From Streptomyces tendae (GTDB lineage Bacteria > Actinomycetota > Actinomycetes > Streptomycetales > Streptomycetaceae), in the NCBI RefSeq assembly GCF_008632955.1, contig NZ_CP043959.1, positions 6,696,001-6,760,000 on the forward strand: 64,000 nt of DNA, in the 5' to 3' direction. The notes beneath the pieces are model-generated. The model did no database searches. It was not told the DNA's origin and saw only the letters and a list, made by a program, of their open reading frames with translations. A program made the translations under genes and the position numbers. How positions within the stretch are numbered: position 1 is the stretch's first letter; each line of letters opens with the position of its first letter. This document shows positions 1 through 8,921 of the stretch, piece by piece.

Positions 1-222
1 GCCGTGCACGAGGGCGACGAGGTAGGGGACGCGGTCCAGGACCTCGCGCACCGCGAGTTCGTCCACCGCGGGCGCGGGGTGCTCCCCGTCGGTGAGCTGT
101 TCGGCGCGGGCCGCGGGCACGGAGCCCTCTCCCCGCCGGTCCGGGGAAACCGTCTGCTCGGTCCGCGCTGCGGCGCGGCGCTGCGTTCCGGGGAGCCGGG
201 CGCTCCAGCGCGTGAAGTTCAC
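1..222 (-). CDS. PAS/SpoIIE-type protein phosphatase, N-terminal fragment
   Basis: The frame from a GTG at 222 stays open to the window edge (74 codons) and continues outside. An AAGGA ribosome-binding site lies 5 nt upstream. The visible N-terminus is Arg/Ala-rich (begins VNFTRWSARLPGTQRRAA). It then enters a segment reading VREVLDRVPYLVALVHG, typical of the first helix and strand of a PAS domain in the PAS-GAF-SpoIIE (PP2C-type) phosphatases abundant in Streptomyces. Those proteins act on anti-anti-sigma or serine-phosphorylated targets. The catalytic part is outside the window, so the family call rests on this segment and on remembered gene order. It is transcribed in the same direction as the downstream NADH dehydrogenase. 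Confidence 0.5.
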   Translation of the reverse strand, partial: MNFTRWSARLPGTQRRAAARTEQTVSPDRRGEGSVPAARAEQLTDGEHPAPAVDELAVREVLDRVPYLVALVHG

Positions 223-393
223 GAATCCTTGCCTCGTGTAGTTGTCGGCGGCCGGATACCGGGACCGGCCGGGGCCCGGGGGCCGCACCGGGGGCGGGCA
301 GTGCCGCCCCGCGGCGTTGGCCCAGTCTGGCAGGGTCCGGCCGGGCCGACATCCGCTAGACGCCGGTCCGGCCGCGAGAGTTCCTGGGTCCGG

Positions 394-1806
394 TCAGGAC
401 GACCCCTTCGGGTTGTGCGGTGGGTCCTGGGAAGGCTTTCCACCGGCCGCCAGTTCGAACTCCGCCCGAGGGTGTTCGAGTGAACCGAGCGAGACGATCT
501 CCCGCTTGAAGAGCCCCGCGAGCGTCCACTCCGCGGCCACGCGCGCCTTCCGGTTGAAGGTCGGCACCCGGCTGAGGTGATAGGTCCGGTGCATCAGCCA
601 GGCGGGATAGCCCTTCAGCTTGCGCCCGTAGACCTGGGCGACCCCCTTGTGCAGCCCCAGGGAGGCGACGGAACCGGCGTACTTGTGGGCGTACGTCTCC
701 AGCGGTTCGCCGCGCAGGGCGTGGACGACGTTGTCACCGAGCACCCGGGCCTGGCGGAGGGCGTGCTGCGCGTTGGGGGCGCACTCCCGCCCCTTCTCCC
801 GCGCGGTCACGTCGGGCACGGCGGCGGCGTCCCCGGCGGCCCAGGCGTGGGCCGCGCCCTCGACGGCCAGTTCGGCGGTGCAGCGCAGCCGGCCCCGTTC
901 GTTCAGCGGCAGGTCGGTGGCGGCCAGCACCGGATGCGGCTTCACCCCGGCCGTCCACACGACCGTCCGCGTCGGGAAACGCGATCCGTCGCTCAGTACG
1001 GCCACCCGGTCGGCGCAGGACTCCAGGCGCGTCTCCAGACGGACGTCGATGTTGCGCCGCCGCAGTTCGGTGACCGTGTAGCGGCCCATCTCCTCGCCGA
1101 CCTCGGGCAGGATCCGGCCGGACGCCTCCACGAGGATCCACTTCATGTCCTCGGGGCGGAGGTTGTGGTAGTACCGCGCGGCGTACCGGGCCATGTCCTC
1201 CAGTTCGCCGAGCGCCTCCACACCCGCGTAACCGCCGCCGACGAAGACGAACGTCAGCGCGGCGTCCCGGACGGCGGGGTCGCGTGTGGAGGAGGCGATG
1301 TCCATCTGCTCCAGCACGTGGTTGCGCAGGCCGATGGCCTCCTCGACGGTCTTGAAGCCGATGGCGTGCTCGGCGAGGCCCGGGATCGGCAGGGTGCGCG
1401 CCACGGAGCCGGGGGCGAGGACCAGTTCGTCGTACGGGATCCGCTGCCCGTCCGTGCCTTCCTCCTCGGTGGCCGGCGTGCGCACGGTGGCCGTGCGCGC
1501 GGCGTGGTCGACGGCGGTGGCCTCCCCGATGACGACGCGGCACCGGTCGAGGACACGACGCAGCGGTACGACGACGTGACGAGGGGAAATGGCACCGGCG
1601 GCCGCTTCGGGAAGGAAGGGCTGATACGTCATGTACGGATCGGGGGTGACGACCGTGATCTCGGCCTCGCCTCTCGCGAGCTCCCGTTTCAGCCTTCGTT
1701 GCAGGCGCAGGGCCGTGTACATCCCGACGTAGCCGCCGCCGACAACGAGAATGCGCGCACGTTCCTTCACCATCCCATGACGCACCCGTCGCTTCCGTTT
1801 GTCCAC
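394..1806 (-). CDS. FAD-dependent NADH dehydrogenase (type II, pyridine nucleotide-disulphide oxidoreductase)
   Basis: 470 aa. Type II NADH:quinone oxidoreductases pass electrons from NADH to menaquinone at the membrane without pumping protons. The FAD Rossmann motif VVGGGYVGMYTALRL is near residue 21. A second dinucleotide motif (FVFVGGGYAGVEALGEL) for NADH lies near residue 190, and a late FAD-binding segment (AWAAGDAAAVPD) near residue 320. The GTG at 1806 has a GAGG 3 nt upstream; an internal ATG at 1773 (MVKERARIL) directly before the FAD fold is a reasonable alternative start. It is divergent from the TetR regulator across about 340 bp. Length and motif order are normal for the family. 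Confidence 0.85.
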   Translation of the reverse strand: MDKRKRRVRHGMVKERARILVVGGGYVGMYTALRLQRRLKRELARGEAEITVVTPDPYMTYQPFLPEAAAGAISPRHVVVPLRRVLDRCRVVIGEATAVDHAARTATVRTPATEEEGTDGQRIPYDELVLAPGSVARTLPIPGLAEHAIGFKTVEEAIGLRNHVLEQMDIASSTRDPAVRDAALTFVFVGGGYAGVEALGELEDMARYAARYYHNLRPEDMKWILVEASGRILPEVGEEMGRYTVTELRRRNIDVRLETRLESCADRVAVLSDGSRFPTRTVVWTAGVKPHPVLAATDLPLNERGRLRCTAELAVEGAAHAWAAGDAAAVPDVTAREKGRECAPNAQHALRQARVLGDNVVHALRGEPLETYAHKYAGSVASLGLHKGVAQVYGRKLKGYPAWLMHRTYHLSRVPTFNRKARVAAEWTLAGLFKREIVSLGSLEHPRAEFELAAGGKPSQDPPHNPKGSS

Positions 1807-2149
1807 AGCCTCGACGAATTGTGTGACCGGACGACTTCACCGGCCGTGGTTGGCCGATTTACCGACCCACACCCGATCTCCGCAGGTCACACCCTATGAT
1901 CGCCCCCCATTCGGGGGAACATTCAGGACGTATACGACTCGTGCTCCGATCGAGGGGCGCTCCGTGCGGAACGTGCCCCTTCTGAATTGACTCCCGCTCA
2001 ACTATGTTCGTGTGTCGACGGGGTGCAGGGGGATGTGCTCGTCGGGTCCGCGACGGGCGGGACCGACAGGCCGGTCCCGTTCCACACGCCCCAGTCGTCA
2101 ATGGCGGGGAGAGTCTCCGGGGGGAGACGTCATTACCGGGGGAATACAC
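1807..2149. promoter_or_regulatory. Divergent intergenic region between NADH dehydrogenase and the TetR gene
   Basis: This 343-bp gap holds no credible gene. It must carry both divergent promoters. There is a C-rich/G-rich hairpin (GCCCCCC..GGGGG) near 1904-1918 and an inverted GGGGC/GCCCC pair near 1953-1980. I see no convincing -35/-10 pair, so no promoter is placed. Confidence 0.4.
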
Positions 2150-2881
2150 ATGCATGTTCAGGACTCTCATTGGTCGTCCGCTGTCGCCGCCGGCGCCACG
2201 ATGAGCGCGGCCTCGGGCGGACGCCCGGACGGCGGACGCACCACACCGCTGCGCGTGGACGCGCAGCGGAACCTGGAGCACGTGCTGCGCGCCGCGCGTG
2301 AGGTCTTCGGCGAGCTGGGCTACGGCGCGCCCATGGAGGACGTGGCCCGCCGGGCCCGTGTCGGTGTGGGCACCGTGTACCGGCGGTTCCCGAGCAAGGA
2401 CGTGCTGGTGCGGCGGATCGCCGAGGAGGAGACCTCCCGGCTGACCGAGCAGGCGCGTGCGGCGCTGGGCCAGGAGGACGAGCCGTGGTCGGCGCTGTCC
2501 CGCTTCCTGCGCACGTCGGTCGCCTCCGGCGCGGGGCGGCTGCTGCCGCCGCAGGTGCTGCGGGTCGGTGTGGCGGAGGAGCGGGGCCTGCCGGACCACG
2601 CGCGGCTGCCGCAGCAGCGGACGCAGCCGGCGGGGGAGCTGCGGCTGGTGCCGGAGAAGCGCGCGGAGGACGACGCGGGGGCTGCGGAGCTGCTCGACGT
2701 CGTCGGTCAACTGGTGGACCGGGCGCGGGCGGCGGGTGAGCTGCGGGCGGACGTGTCCGTGTCGGACGTGCTGCTCGTGATCGCCACGTCGGCGCCTTCG
2801 TTGCCGGATGCGGCGCAGCAGGCGGCGGCGTCGGCCCGGCTGCTGGACATCCTCCTGGAGGGGCTCCGCAGCCGGCCCTGA
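2150..2881 (+). CDS. atrA: TetR-family transcriptional regulator, AtrA-like
   Basis: 243 aa, ATG at 2150 preceded by GGGGGAA. An N-terminal TetR helix-turn-helix is clear: residues ~35-85 include LEHVLRAAREVFGELGYG and the recognition segment GVGTVYRRFPSKDVLVRRI. The C-terminal half is the variable ligand and dimerisation domain. The position next to a divergent FAD NADH dehydrogenase and a phosphatase gene matches what I recall for S. coelicolor AtrA (SCO4118), an activator of actII-ORF4 and other secondary-metabolite genes. The HTH call is certain; the AtrA identity is inferred from memory of sequence and neighbourhood. The middle segment (~125-165) is rich in Arg/Gln/Gly and looks less conserved. 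Confidence 0.8.
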   Translation: MHVQDSHWSSAVAAGATMSAASGGRPDGGRTTPLRVDAQRNLEHVLRAAREVFGELGYGAPMEDVARRARVGVGTVYRRFPSKDVLVRRIAEEETSRLTEQARAALGQEDEPWSALSRFLRTSVASGAGRLLPPQVLRVGVAEERGLPDHARLPQQRTQPAGELRLVPEKRAEDDAGAAELLDVVGQLVDRARAAGELRADVSVSDVLLVIATSAPSLPDAAQQAAASARLLDILLEGLRSRP

Positions 2882-3299
2882 CCCACGGTCACTCTTCCGC
2901 CACCCAGGCCGGCACCCGCCGCAGGGGCCCACAACCCCACCCGGGCGCCGGCCTGCGTACATACCTCACAACCCGGCAGGGCTTTCAGAATCACCCGGTG
3001 TATGTGCGGGCCGGGGCAGATGCGCCGCGAGCGGTGGGCGGCGATGGTCGCCACGGTGGTGCTGTGGCCGCCGACGGCGGGGAGGGGACGGGGAGGGGGT
3101 GGGCGCCCGCAGCGGCTGGCGCGTCAACACCCCCCACCCCCAAGCGCCTCCATCGCGCAAGACCGAGGACGACCACCTCCGCCCCGTCCCCGCACCGCCC
3201 ACCGCCCCTGGGCGCTACGCCCGCCCCCACCGCCTGGCACCCCCCACCCCACCCCGCACCGCACCCCGTCAGACCTCACCCCCACCGAACACAAGCCCC
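2882..3299. other. Convergent intergenic region, C-tract rich
   Basis: 418 bp between the ends of the TetR gene (+) and the asparagine-synthase-like gene (-). I see no gene. From about 3125 the plus strand is full of C-runs (CCCCCCACCCCC and similar), so the minus-strand transcript downstream of the asparagine-synthase-like stop would be rich in G-tracts able to form G-quadruplexes. I see no clean terminator hairpin. Confidence 0.5.
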
Positions 3300-5420
3300 T
3301 CACCGGGACCCCGCTGCCCCCGCGCCCAGCGCCCCCCGCTGCGGCGCGATCCCTCCCGGCACCGCCCGCTGCCGCGCCGGCGTCCCCGTCCAGCACGTCC
3401 CCCGCCGCGCCAGCAGCCGCCGCAGCCACACCTCCAGCGCCACCAGATCCGCCAGCCCGTCCAGCGGCAGCGCCTCCCCTGCGCCGCCCCCGCAACGCCT
3501 TGCGCACCACCCGCGCCTCCACCAGCCCCGCCTCCGCGAGCAACGGCGTGTCGAACAGCGAGATCAGCGACCCCGCCGCCACCCGCAGCCCCGTCCGCGC
3601 CGCGACCGCCGACGTGGCGACCCCGGCGTCCCCCACCCCGCCGGCAGATCCCGCACCCCCGCACCCTCCAGCACCGACCGCAGGATCGAGGCCCGGGCCC
3701 CCGGCTGCACCCGCAGCGCCTCCGGCAGGGCGCGGGCCGCGCGCACCACCTGGTTGTCGAGGAACGGCGTGTGCAGCCGCTGCGACCGGATCTCCGCCGC
3801 CTGCTCCAGCACCCGCACGTCCGCCGCGTACCGCGCCAGCGCCGCCCGCGCCCGGAAGTCCCCGGGCCGCTGCCCCGGCCCGACCTCGGACCGCCACGTC
3901 GACGCCTGGAGGCGAACCGATACTTCAGCCAGCGCCTCACCGGTCAGCCAGCGCGCCGCGGGCCCGGGTCTCCCCCAGGTCAGCGCCGCCAGGGAGGCGT
4001 CCGCGGCCCCGCCCGGCCCATCGTCGTCCAGCTTCCGCCGCAGCAGCCGCTCCGCGAGGGACTCGAGCCCCGTCCGGTACGGCGTCCGCGCCAGCCGCCG
4101 CGCCGCCGCGTAGACCCGCGCCGGCACCATCACGGACCCGTCGGCCTTGGCGAGGGCGGCGACCGGCCGCACCAGGTGCCGCCGTTTGCGGTCCAGCAGC
4201 AGGTCGGCCAGGCGCGCCGGATGCGCGTCGAGCACCTGCTTGGCCCCGTACCCGGTGAAGTGGTCCGCGCTGCCGGCCGCGAGCCGCGCCCGGTGCCGCG
4301 CCGCGGCGACCAGGGACGGCCCCGGCTCGTCGGTCAGCGGCCCGTCCAGCTCGACGTACGGAAGCGTCGACTCCCCGCCCGCGACCACCACGTGGTGCAG
4401 CCGCGGGTTGGCGGCCAGGGCACCGGCCCGCTCCAGTTCGCCCTCGTCGCGCCCCCCGGCGTCACCGGCCGCGAGGTCGTTGAAGGTGACGGCCAGCAGC
4501 CGCTCCCCCGCGCCGGTGCCGTGCCCCAGGACGGTCCCCGGCATCCCGGGGAGCCCGGCGGCCAGCAGGGCGAGCGCCCCCGAGGCCGGCCCGCCGGACA
4601 GATCGGCGCCGATCCCCGCGACCGGAGTGCCACGGGCCGCGCGCCGTTCCGCGGGCCCCATCCCCGGTACCGGACCGGGGTCTATGTCGGCCCCGGGGAC
4701 GTGCCGGGGGGCGGCCAGCCGGGTCCGCACGGCCTCCACCAGCGCGTCCCGCACCGCGTCCACCGCGTGATCGGGGTCGGCGGGCGGGGCGGCGACGGCC
4801 AGCGAGGCGACGGGTTCGTATCCGGCGACCTCCCGGGCCCCGGCGCGCAGGATCAGCGCGTGCCCCGGCGGAATGCGCTTCACGCCGTCGTACGGGGTGG
4901 AGTCCTGCAGTGCGGCGGGCACGTCGGGCGCGGCGAGCAGCGCGGCGAGGTGCCCGAAGTCGAGGTTGGCCTCGACGAGGTCGGCGAGCGGCAGGGCGGC
5001 GGTGGCGTACGCGGTGCCGCCCGCCCAGGGAGTGTGGAAGACGGGCCGGGCGCCGGCGAGGTCGCCGCACACGGTGACCCGGCGGCCGACCTGGACGACG
5101 GCCGTGTAGCTGCCCGGCCAGGCGGTGAGGTGCCGCAGCGCCCCGCCCCGCGCGGCGAAGAGGGCGACGCGCAGCTGTTCGTCGGAGGCGCCGCAGGTGC
5201 CCAGGACGGCGATGCGGGTCTGCGCGTCGGACGAGACCACCCGTACCTCGTCGGGGCGCCAGTCGCCGACCGCCCACAGGGGGTCGGGGTCGCCCCACAG
5301 CATTTGGGAACCCACCGGCTGCACGGTCTCGCCGTCGACGCCGGTGGCACCGGCGGAGCCGACGGGGCCGTACCCCCCGGCCGCCGCGGCGGTGCTGCTC
5401 CATCCCACCAACCACCGCAT
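3300..5420 (-). CDS. Asparagine synthase-like ATP-dependent amide/lactam-forming protein, with two compensating frame breaks
   Basis: The start is ATG 5420 behind a perfect GGAGG. The N-terminal half is a class-II amidotransferase-like domain starting MRWLVGWSS, so it lacks the catalytic Cys2 of true glutamine-hydrolysing enzymes. The C-terminal half is an Asn-synthase ATP-pyrophosphatase domain. The PPi loop reads ADLSGGPASG instead of the usual SGGxDS, losing the Asp. Reading the start frame gives a stop at 3564 after an Arg-rich tail. The conserved tail (RTGLRVAAGSLISLFDTPLL, then EARVVRKALRG) is in the -1 frame over about 3640-3510. The original frame resumes after a G-run near 3497 and ends at a TGA at 3300-3302. 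Both switches fall in G-runs, so sequencing error and true mutation are both possible. Confidence 0.65.
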
Positions 5421-5815
5421 CGCCGCCTCCACAAGCTGTGGACAACCAGTGCACCGTACGAACCGGTTCCCCATGCTGCCATGAAGGAGGCGCTCGGTAA
5501 CGCCGCCGGAGCGGTGTGTGCTCCGCCGAATGCGCCCCGGCGGATACACCTACCCTCGACGGGTGTTGGGTCCGCGGTCGCCCGAACACCCGCCCGAGGC
5601 ACGCTGATCGACATCGGAATGCCCGCCGCCCACCAGGCCGCTTCGACGCGAATGCGCCCCCACAACGCGCCCCCAAAGCCACCAACGCGCCCTCAACTAC
5701 CTGGATGGAAAGGCGGATTCGCCGAAAAGAGTGGCATCGATTTTCGGCCATATCGAAGCGGCGAGATCACACTCGAACACGCTCCGTGCAGGCTCTGCGC
5801 ACCACCGCGGGGCGC

Positions 5816-5850
5816 ACGGTCCGGGAGACGGAGCGCGTCTCCCGGACCGT
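5816..5850. terminator. Strong 15-bp perfect hairpin in the middle of an intergenic region
   Basis: Arms ACGGTCCGGGAGACG (5816-5830) and CGTCTCCCGGACCGT (5836-5850) pair perfectly around a 5-nt loop (GAGCG). There is no T-run, as is usual for Streptomyces terminators. No annotated gene ends nearby, so it may end a small RNA or an early-terminating leader. Confidence 0.55.
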
Positions 5851-6021
5851 TCCGCCGCCCGCGGGGATGTAGGCGGCGGTGTTCCCCCAGCCCACCGGAT
5901 CCAGTACAGCGGGCCGACCCACGCACGGACCATGGAACCGCTCCCGTGATGGCCGGAGAAGAGCGCACGGACAGGCGCACGGCCACACACCGGGAGCACG
6001 CCGCAACTGCGCGTATCGGAC

Positions 6022-6037
6022 CCGTACTTCAGTACGG
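6022..6037. promoter_or_regulatory. Palindrome upstream of the sporulation-associated gene
   Basis: CCGTACT-TC-AGTACGG is a perfect 7-bp inverted repeat about 120 nt upstream of the ATG at 6159. It is a plausible operator for a developmental regulator. I cannot assign the protein. Confidence 0.35.
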
Positions 6038-6158
6038 ACCACAATCCCGCCATCCGGAAGAATGCCCCTTAACGCTTGGGATGCGGCGAACTACGCTGGG
6101 TTTACGAATGCCGCGTGGTTATGCCAGTGCGGCAGCCGTCTGTGTCGAGGGGTGGCGC

Positions 6159-7583
6159 ATGTCCAGGGAGCAACGCGGGCCGAACGAAAAACTCGGCGCC
6201 GTTCTCGCCCTCGCGGGAATCTCGAACGCCGGCCTCGCGCGGCGCGTCAACGACCTTGGCGCACAGCGAGGACTGACGCTTCGCTACGACAAGACGTCGG
6301 TGGCGCGCTGGGTGTCGAAGGGAATGGTGCCCCAGGGTGCCGCCCCGCACCTGATCGCCGCCGCCATCGGCCAGAAGCTGGGCCGTCCCGTGCCGCTGCA
6401 CGAGATCGGTCTCGCGGACGCCGATCCCGCGCCCGAGGTGGGCCTCGCCTTCCCCCGTGACGTCGGCCAGGCGGTGCGCAGCGCGACGGAGCTGTACCGG
6501 CTGGACCTCGCGGGCCGCCGCGCCGGCTCCGGCGGCATCTGGCAGTCCCTGGCCGGGTCGTTCGCGGTGAGCGCGTACGCGACCCCCGCGTCACGGTGGC
6601 TGATAACCCCGGCCGACAGTTCGGTGGCGCGCGAGGTGAGTCCGTCCGACGGCTCCGGCGCACCGCTCAAAGTCGGCCACAGCGACGTACGGAAGCTGCG
6701 CGAGGCCGCGGAGGACGCCCGGCGCTGGGACTCCAAGTACGGCGGCGGCGACTGGCGTTCGTCGATGGTGCCCGAGTGCCTCCGGGTCGAGGCGGCCCCG
6801 CTGCTGCTCGGCTCCTACTCCGACGACGTGGGCCGCTCCCTCTTCGGCGCGTCGGCCGAACTGACCCGCCTCGCGGGCTGGATGGCCTTCGACACCGGCC
6901 AGCAGGAGGCGGCCCAGCGCTACTACATCCAGGCCCTGCGGCTGGCCCGCGCGGCGGCCGACGTGCCGCTCGGCGGGTACGTCCTCGCCTCGATGTCGCT
7001 GCAGGCGACCTACCGCGGCTTCGGCGACGAGGGCGTGGACCTCGCCCAGGCGGCACTGGAGCGCAACCGGGGCCTGGCCACCGCCCGCACCCTGAGTTTC
7101 TTCCGCCTCGTGGAGGCACGCGCGCACGCACGCGCCGGTGACGCCCACGCGGCCGGCGCCGCGCTGAAGGCGGCGGAGAGCTGGCTGGAGCGGTCCCGCC
7201 CCGGCGACAGCGACCCGACCTGGCTCGGCTTCTACTCCTACGACCGTTTCGCCGCCGACGCCGCGGAGTGCTACCGCGACCTGAAGGCGCCCCGCCAGGT
7301 CCGCCGCTTCACCGAGCAGGCGCTGTCGAGGCCGACCGAGGAGTTCGTGCGCTCGCACGGCCTGCGTCTGGTGGTCTCCGCGGTCGCCGAACTGGAGTCC
7401 GGCAACCTGGACGCGGCCTGCGAACAGGGCGTACGGGCCGTGGAGGTGGCGGGCCGCATCTCCTCCGCCCGCACCACGGAGTACGTCAGGGACCTGTTGC
7501 ACCGGCTGGAGCCCTACGGCGACGAGCCGCGCGTGGTCGAGCTGCGCGAGCGCGCCCGCCCGCTGCTGATGACGACGGCCTGA
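6159..7583 (+). CDS. Sporulation-associated regulator (HTH-like N-terminus, TPR-like C-terminus)
   Basis: 474 aa, ATG 6159 with GAGGGG just upstream. Residues ~10-85 (KLGAVLALAGISNAGLARRV .. SVARWVSKGMVPQ .. LGRPVPLHEIGL) look like a Cro/C1-type helix-turn-helix with the unusual spacing seen in a Streptomyces-specific family. The rest is all-helical with TPR-like repeats (QQEAAQRYYIQALRLARAA, DEGVDLAQAALERNRGLA). The family is annotated in S. coelicolor as sporulation-associated (I recall SCO4114). There are many Streptomyces paralogues, so the exact role is not fixed by sequence. An upstream gap of more than 700 bp suggests complex regulation. Confidence 0.7.
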   Translation: MSREQRGPNEKLGAVLALAGISNAGLARRVNDLGAQRGLTLRYDKTSVARWVSKGMVPQGAAPHLIAAAIGQKLGRPVPLHEIGLADADPAPEVGLAFPRDVGQAVRSATELYRLDLAGRRAGSGGIWQSLAGSFAVSAYATPASRWLITPADSSVAREVSPSDGSGAPLKVGHSDVRKLREAAEDARRWDSKYGGGDWRSSMVPECLRVEAAPLLLGSYSDDVGRSLFGASAELTRLAGWMAFDTGQQEAAQRYYIQALRLARAAADVPLGGYVLASMSLQATYRGFGDEGVDLAQAALERNRGLATARTLSFFRLVEARAHARAGDAHAAGAALKAAESWLERSRPGDSDPTWLGFYSYDRFAADAAECYRDLKAPRQVRRFTEQALSRPTEEFVRSHGLRLVVSAVAELESGNLDAACEQGVRAVEVAGRISSARTTEYVRDLLHRLEPYGDEPRVVELRERARPLLMTTA

Positions 7584-7661
7584 CCGCTCCGCCCGGGCCT
7601 CCCCCTGGTTTGAAGCCGTTGTCAGTGGCGCAGTGCACTATCGACGCGGGAGGTGGCTCAG

Positions 7662-8876
7662 GTGGTGGCGGGGTCGTACGACTGTGACGTGATGGTGATC
7701 GGCGGCGGGATCGTCGGCCTGTCGACGGCGTATGCCCTCGGGCGGGCGGCCCCCGGGACGCGGGTGACGGTGCTGGAGAAGGAGCCCGGCCCGGCCCGGC
7801 ACCAGACGGGACGCAACAGCGGGGTGATCCACAGCGGCATCTACTACCGCCCCGGCTCGCTGAAGGCGCGGTACGCGGTGCGGGGCGCGGCGGAGATGGT
7901 GAAGTTCTGCGCCGAGTACGACATCCCGCACGCGGTGACGGGCAAGCTGATCGTCGCCACCGCCCGCGAGGAGCTGCCCCGGCTGCACGCCCTGGTGCAG
8001 CGCGGCCGGGAGAACGGCCTCGCGGTGCGCGAGCTGTGCGGCGCGCAGATCGCGGAGTACGAACCGGAGGTCGAGGGCCTCGCCGCGATCCACGTCGGCA
8101 CCACCGGCATCTGCGACTACGGCACGGTCGCCCGCCGGCTCGCGGAAGCGTCCGGCGCCGACCTGCGCTTCGGCGCCGAGGTGGTCTGTGTGGACCGGCG
8201 CCCCGACCGGGGCGTGGCCGTCCTGACGGCGGCCGGTGACATCGTGCGCGCCCGGATGCTGGTGAACTGCGCGGGGCTGCACTGCGACCGGATCGCCCTG
8301 CTCACCGGCGACGAACCCGGCGCCCGCATCGTGCCCTTCCGCGGCGAGTACTACGAGCTGGCCCGCCCCGATCTGGTGCGGGGCCTGGTCTACCCCGTGC
8401 CCGACCCGGCGTTCCCCTTCCTCGGCGTCCACCTCACCCGCGGCACGGACGGCGGGGTGCACGTCGGGCCCAACGCGGTTCCGGCCCTGGCGCGTGAGGG
8501 CTACGACTGGCGGACGGTGCGTCCGCGCGAGCTGGGCGCCACCCTGGGGTGGCCGGGCTCCTGGCAGCTGGCCCGCCGCCACTGGCGGTACGGCACCGGC
8601 GAGCTGCACCGTTCCCTGTCCAGGCCCGCCTTCGCCCGCGCGGTGCGCCGGCTGCTGCCCGCCGTGCGGGACGAGGACCTGGTGCCGACGGCGGCCGGGG
8701 TGCGGGCGCAGGCGGTGCTGCGGGACGGCACGCTGGTCGACGACTTCCTGATCCGGGAGGCCCCCCGCGCGGTGCACGTGCTGAACGCCCCCTCGCCCGC
8801 CGCGACGGCCTCGCTGCCGATCGGCCGGGAGATCGCCCGCCGGGCGCTGGACGGCCTCGCCGCGAGCGAGCGATGA
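7662..8876 (+). CDS. lhgO: L-2-hydroxyglutarate oxidase
   Basis: 404 aa. It oxidises L-2-hydroxyglutarate to 2-oxoglutarate with FAD, a metabolite-repair step. The DAO-type FAD motif MVIGGGIVGLSTAYAL is near residue 11. The family signature RHQTGRNSGVIHSGIYY follows, and an FRGEYYEL block lies near residue 225. The C-terminal glycine-rich segment (LNAPSPAATASLPIG) closes the FAD site. A GTG at 7653 overlaps the GGGAGG site; the GTG at 7662 stands 8 nt after that site and is preferred. It lies 78 bp after the sporulation-associated gene and 45 bp before trmB, same strand. Confidence 0.88.
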   Translation: MVAGSYDCDVMVIGGGIVGLSTAYALGRAAPGTRVTVLEKEPGPARHQTGRNSGVIHSGIYYRPGSLKARYAVRGAAEMVKFCAEYDIPHAVTGKLIVATAREELPRLHALVQRGRENGLAVRELCGAQIAEYEPEVEGLAAIHVGTTGICDYGTVARRLAEASGADLRFGAEVVCVDRRPDRGVAVLTAAGDIVRARMLVNCAGLHCDRIALLTGDEPGARIVPFRGEYYELARPDLVRGLVYPVPDPAFPFLGVHLTRGTDGGVHVGPNAVPALAREGYDWRTVRPRELGATLGWPGSWQLARRHWRYGTGELHRSLSRPAFARAVRRLLPAVRDEDLVPTAAGVRAQAVLRDGTLVDDFLIREAPRAVHVLNAPSPAATASLPIGREIARRALDGLAASER

Positions 8877-8921
8877 GACCCGGGCCGCCGTCCGTGCCGT
8901 CCCCGTAAAATCGAGGGCACT

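Larger units (their letters stand above)
5421..6158. other. Long intergenic region with orphan hairpin and palindrome
   Basis: 738 bp between two divergent genes with no coding frame I trust. It should hold the promoters of the asparagine-synthase-like gene (-) and of the sporulation-associated gene (+). It also has a strong terminator-like hairpin at 5816-5850 and a palindrome at 6022-6037, listed separately. Codon-position composition is unlike the neighbouring genes, and it contains the comparatively AT-rich stretch around 5720-5780. Confidence 0.5.

Noticed and set aside
5516..5872. A 118-codon frame on the plus strand in the long intergenic gap
   Set aside because: Arg-rich composition, runs through the strong hairpin at 5816-5850 and lacks a ribosome site.
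2808..6158. Upstream two-thirds of a 1591-codon open frame reaching 7583
   Set aside because: Pro/Arg low-complexity read-through. Only the part after ATG 6159 has a ribosome site and protein-like composition.
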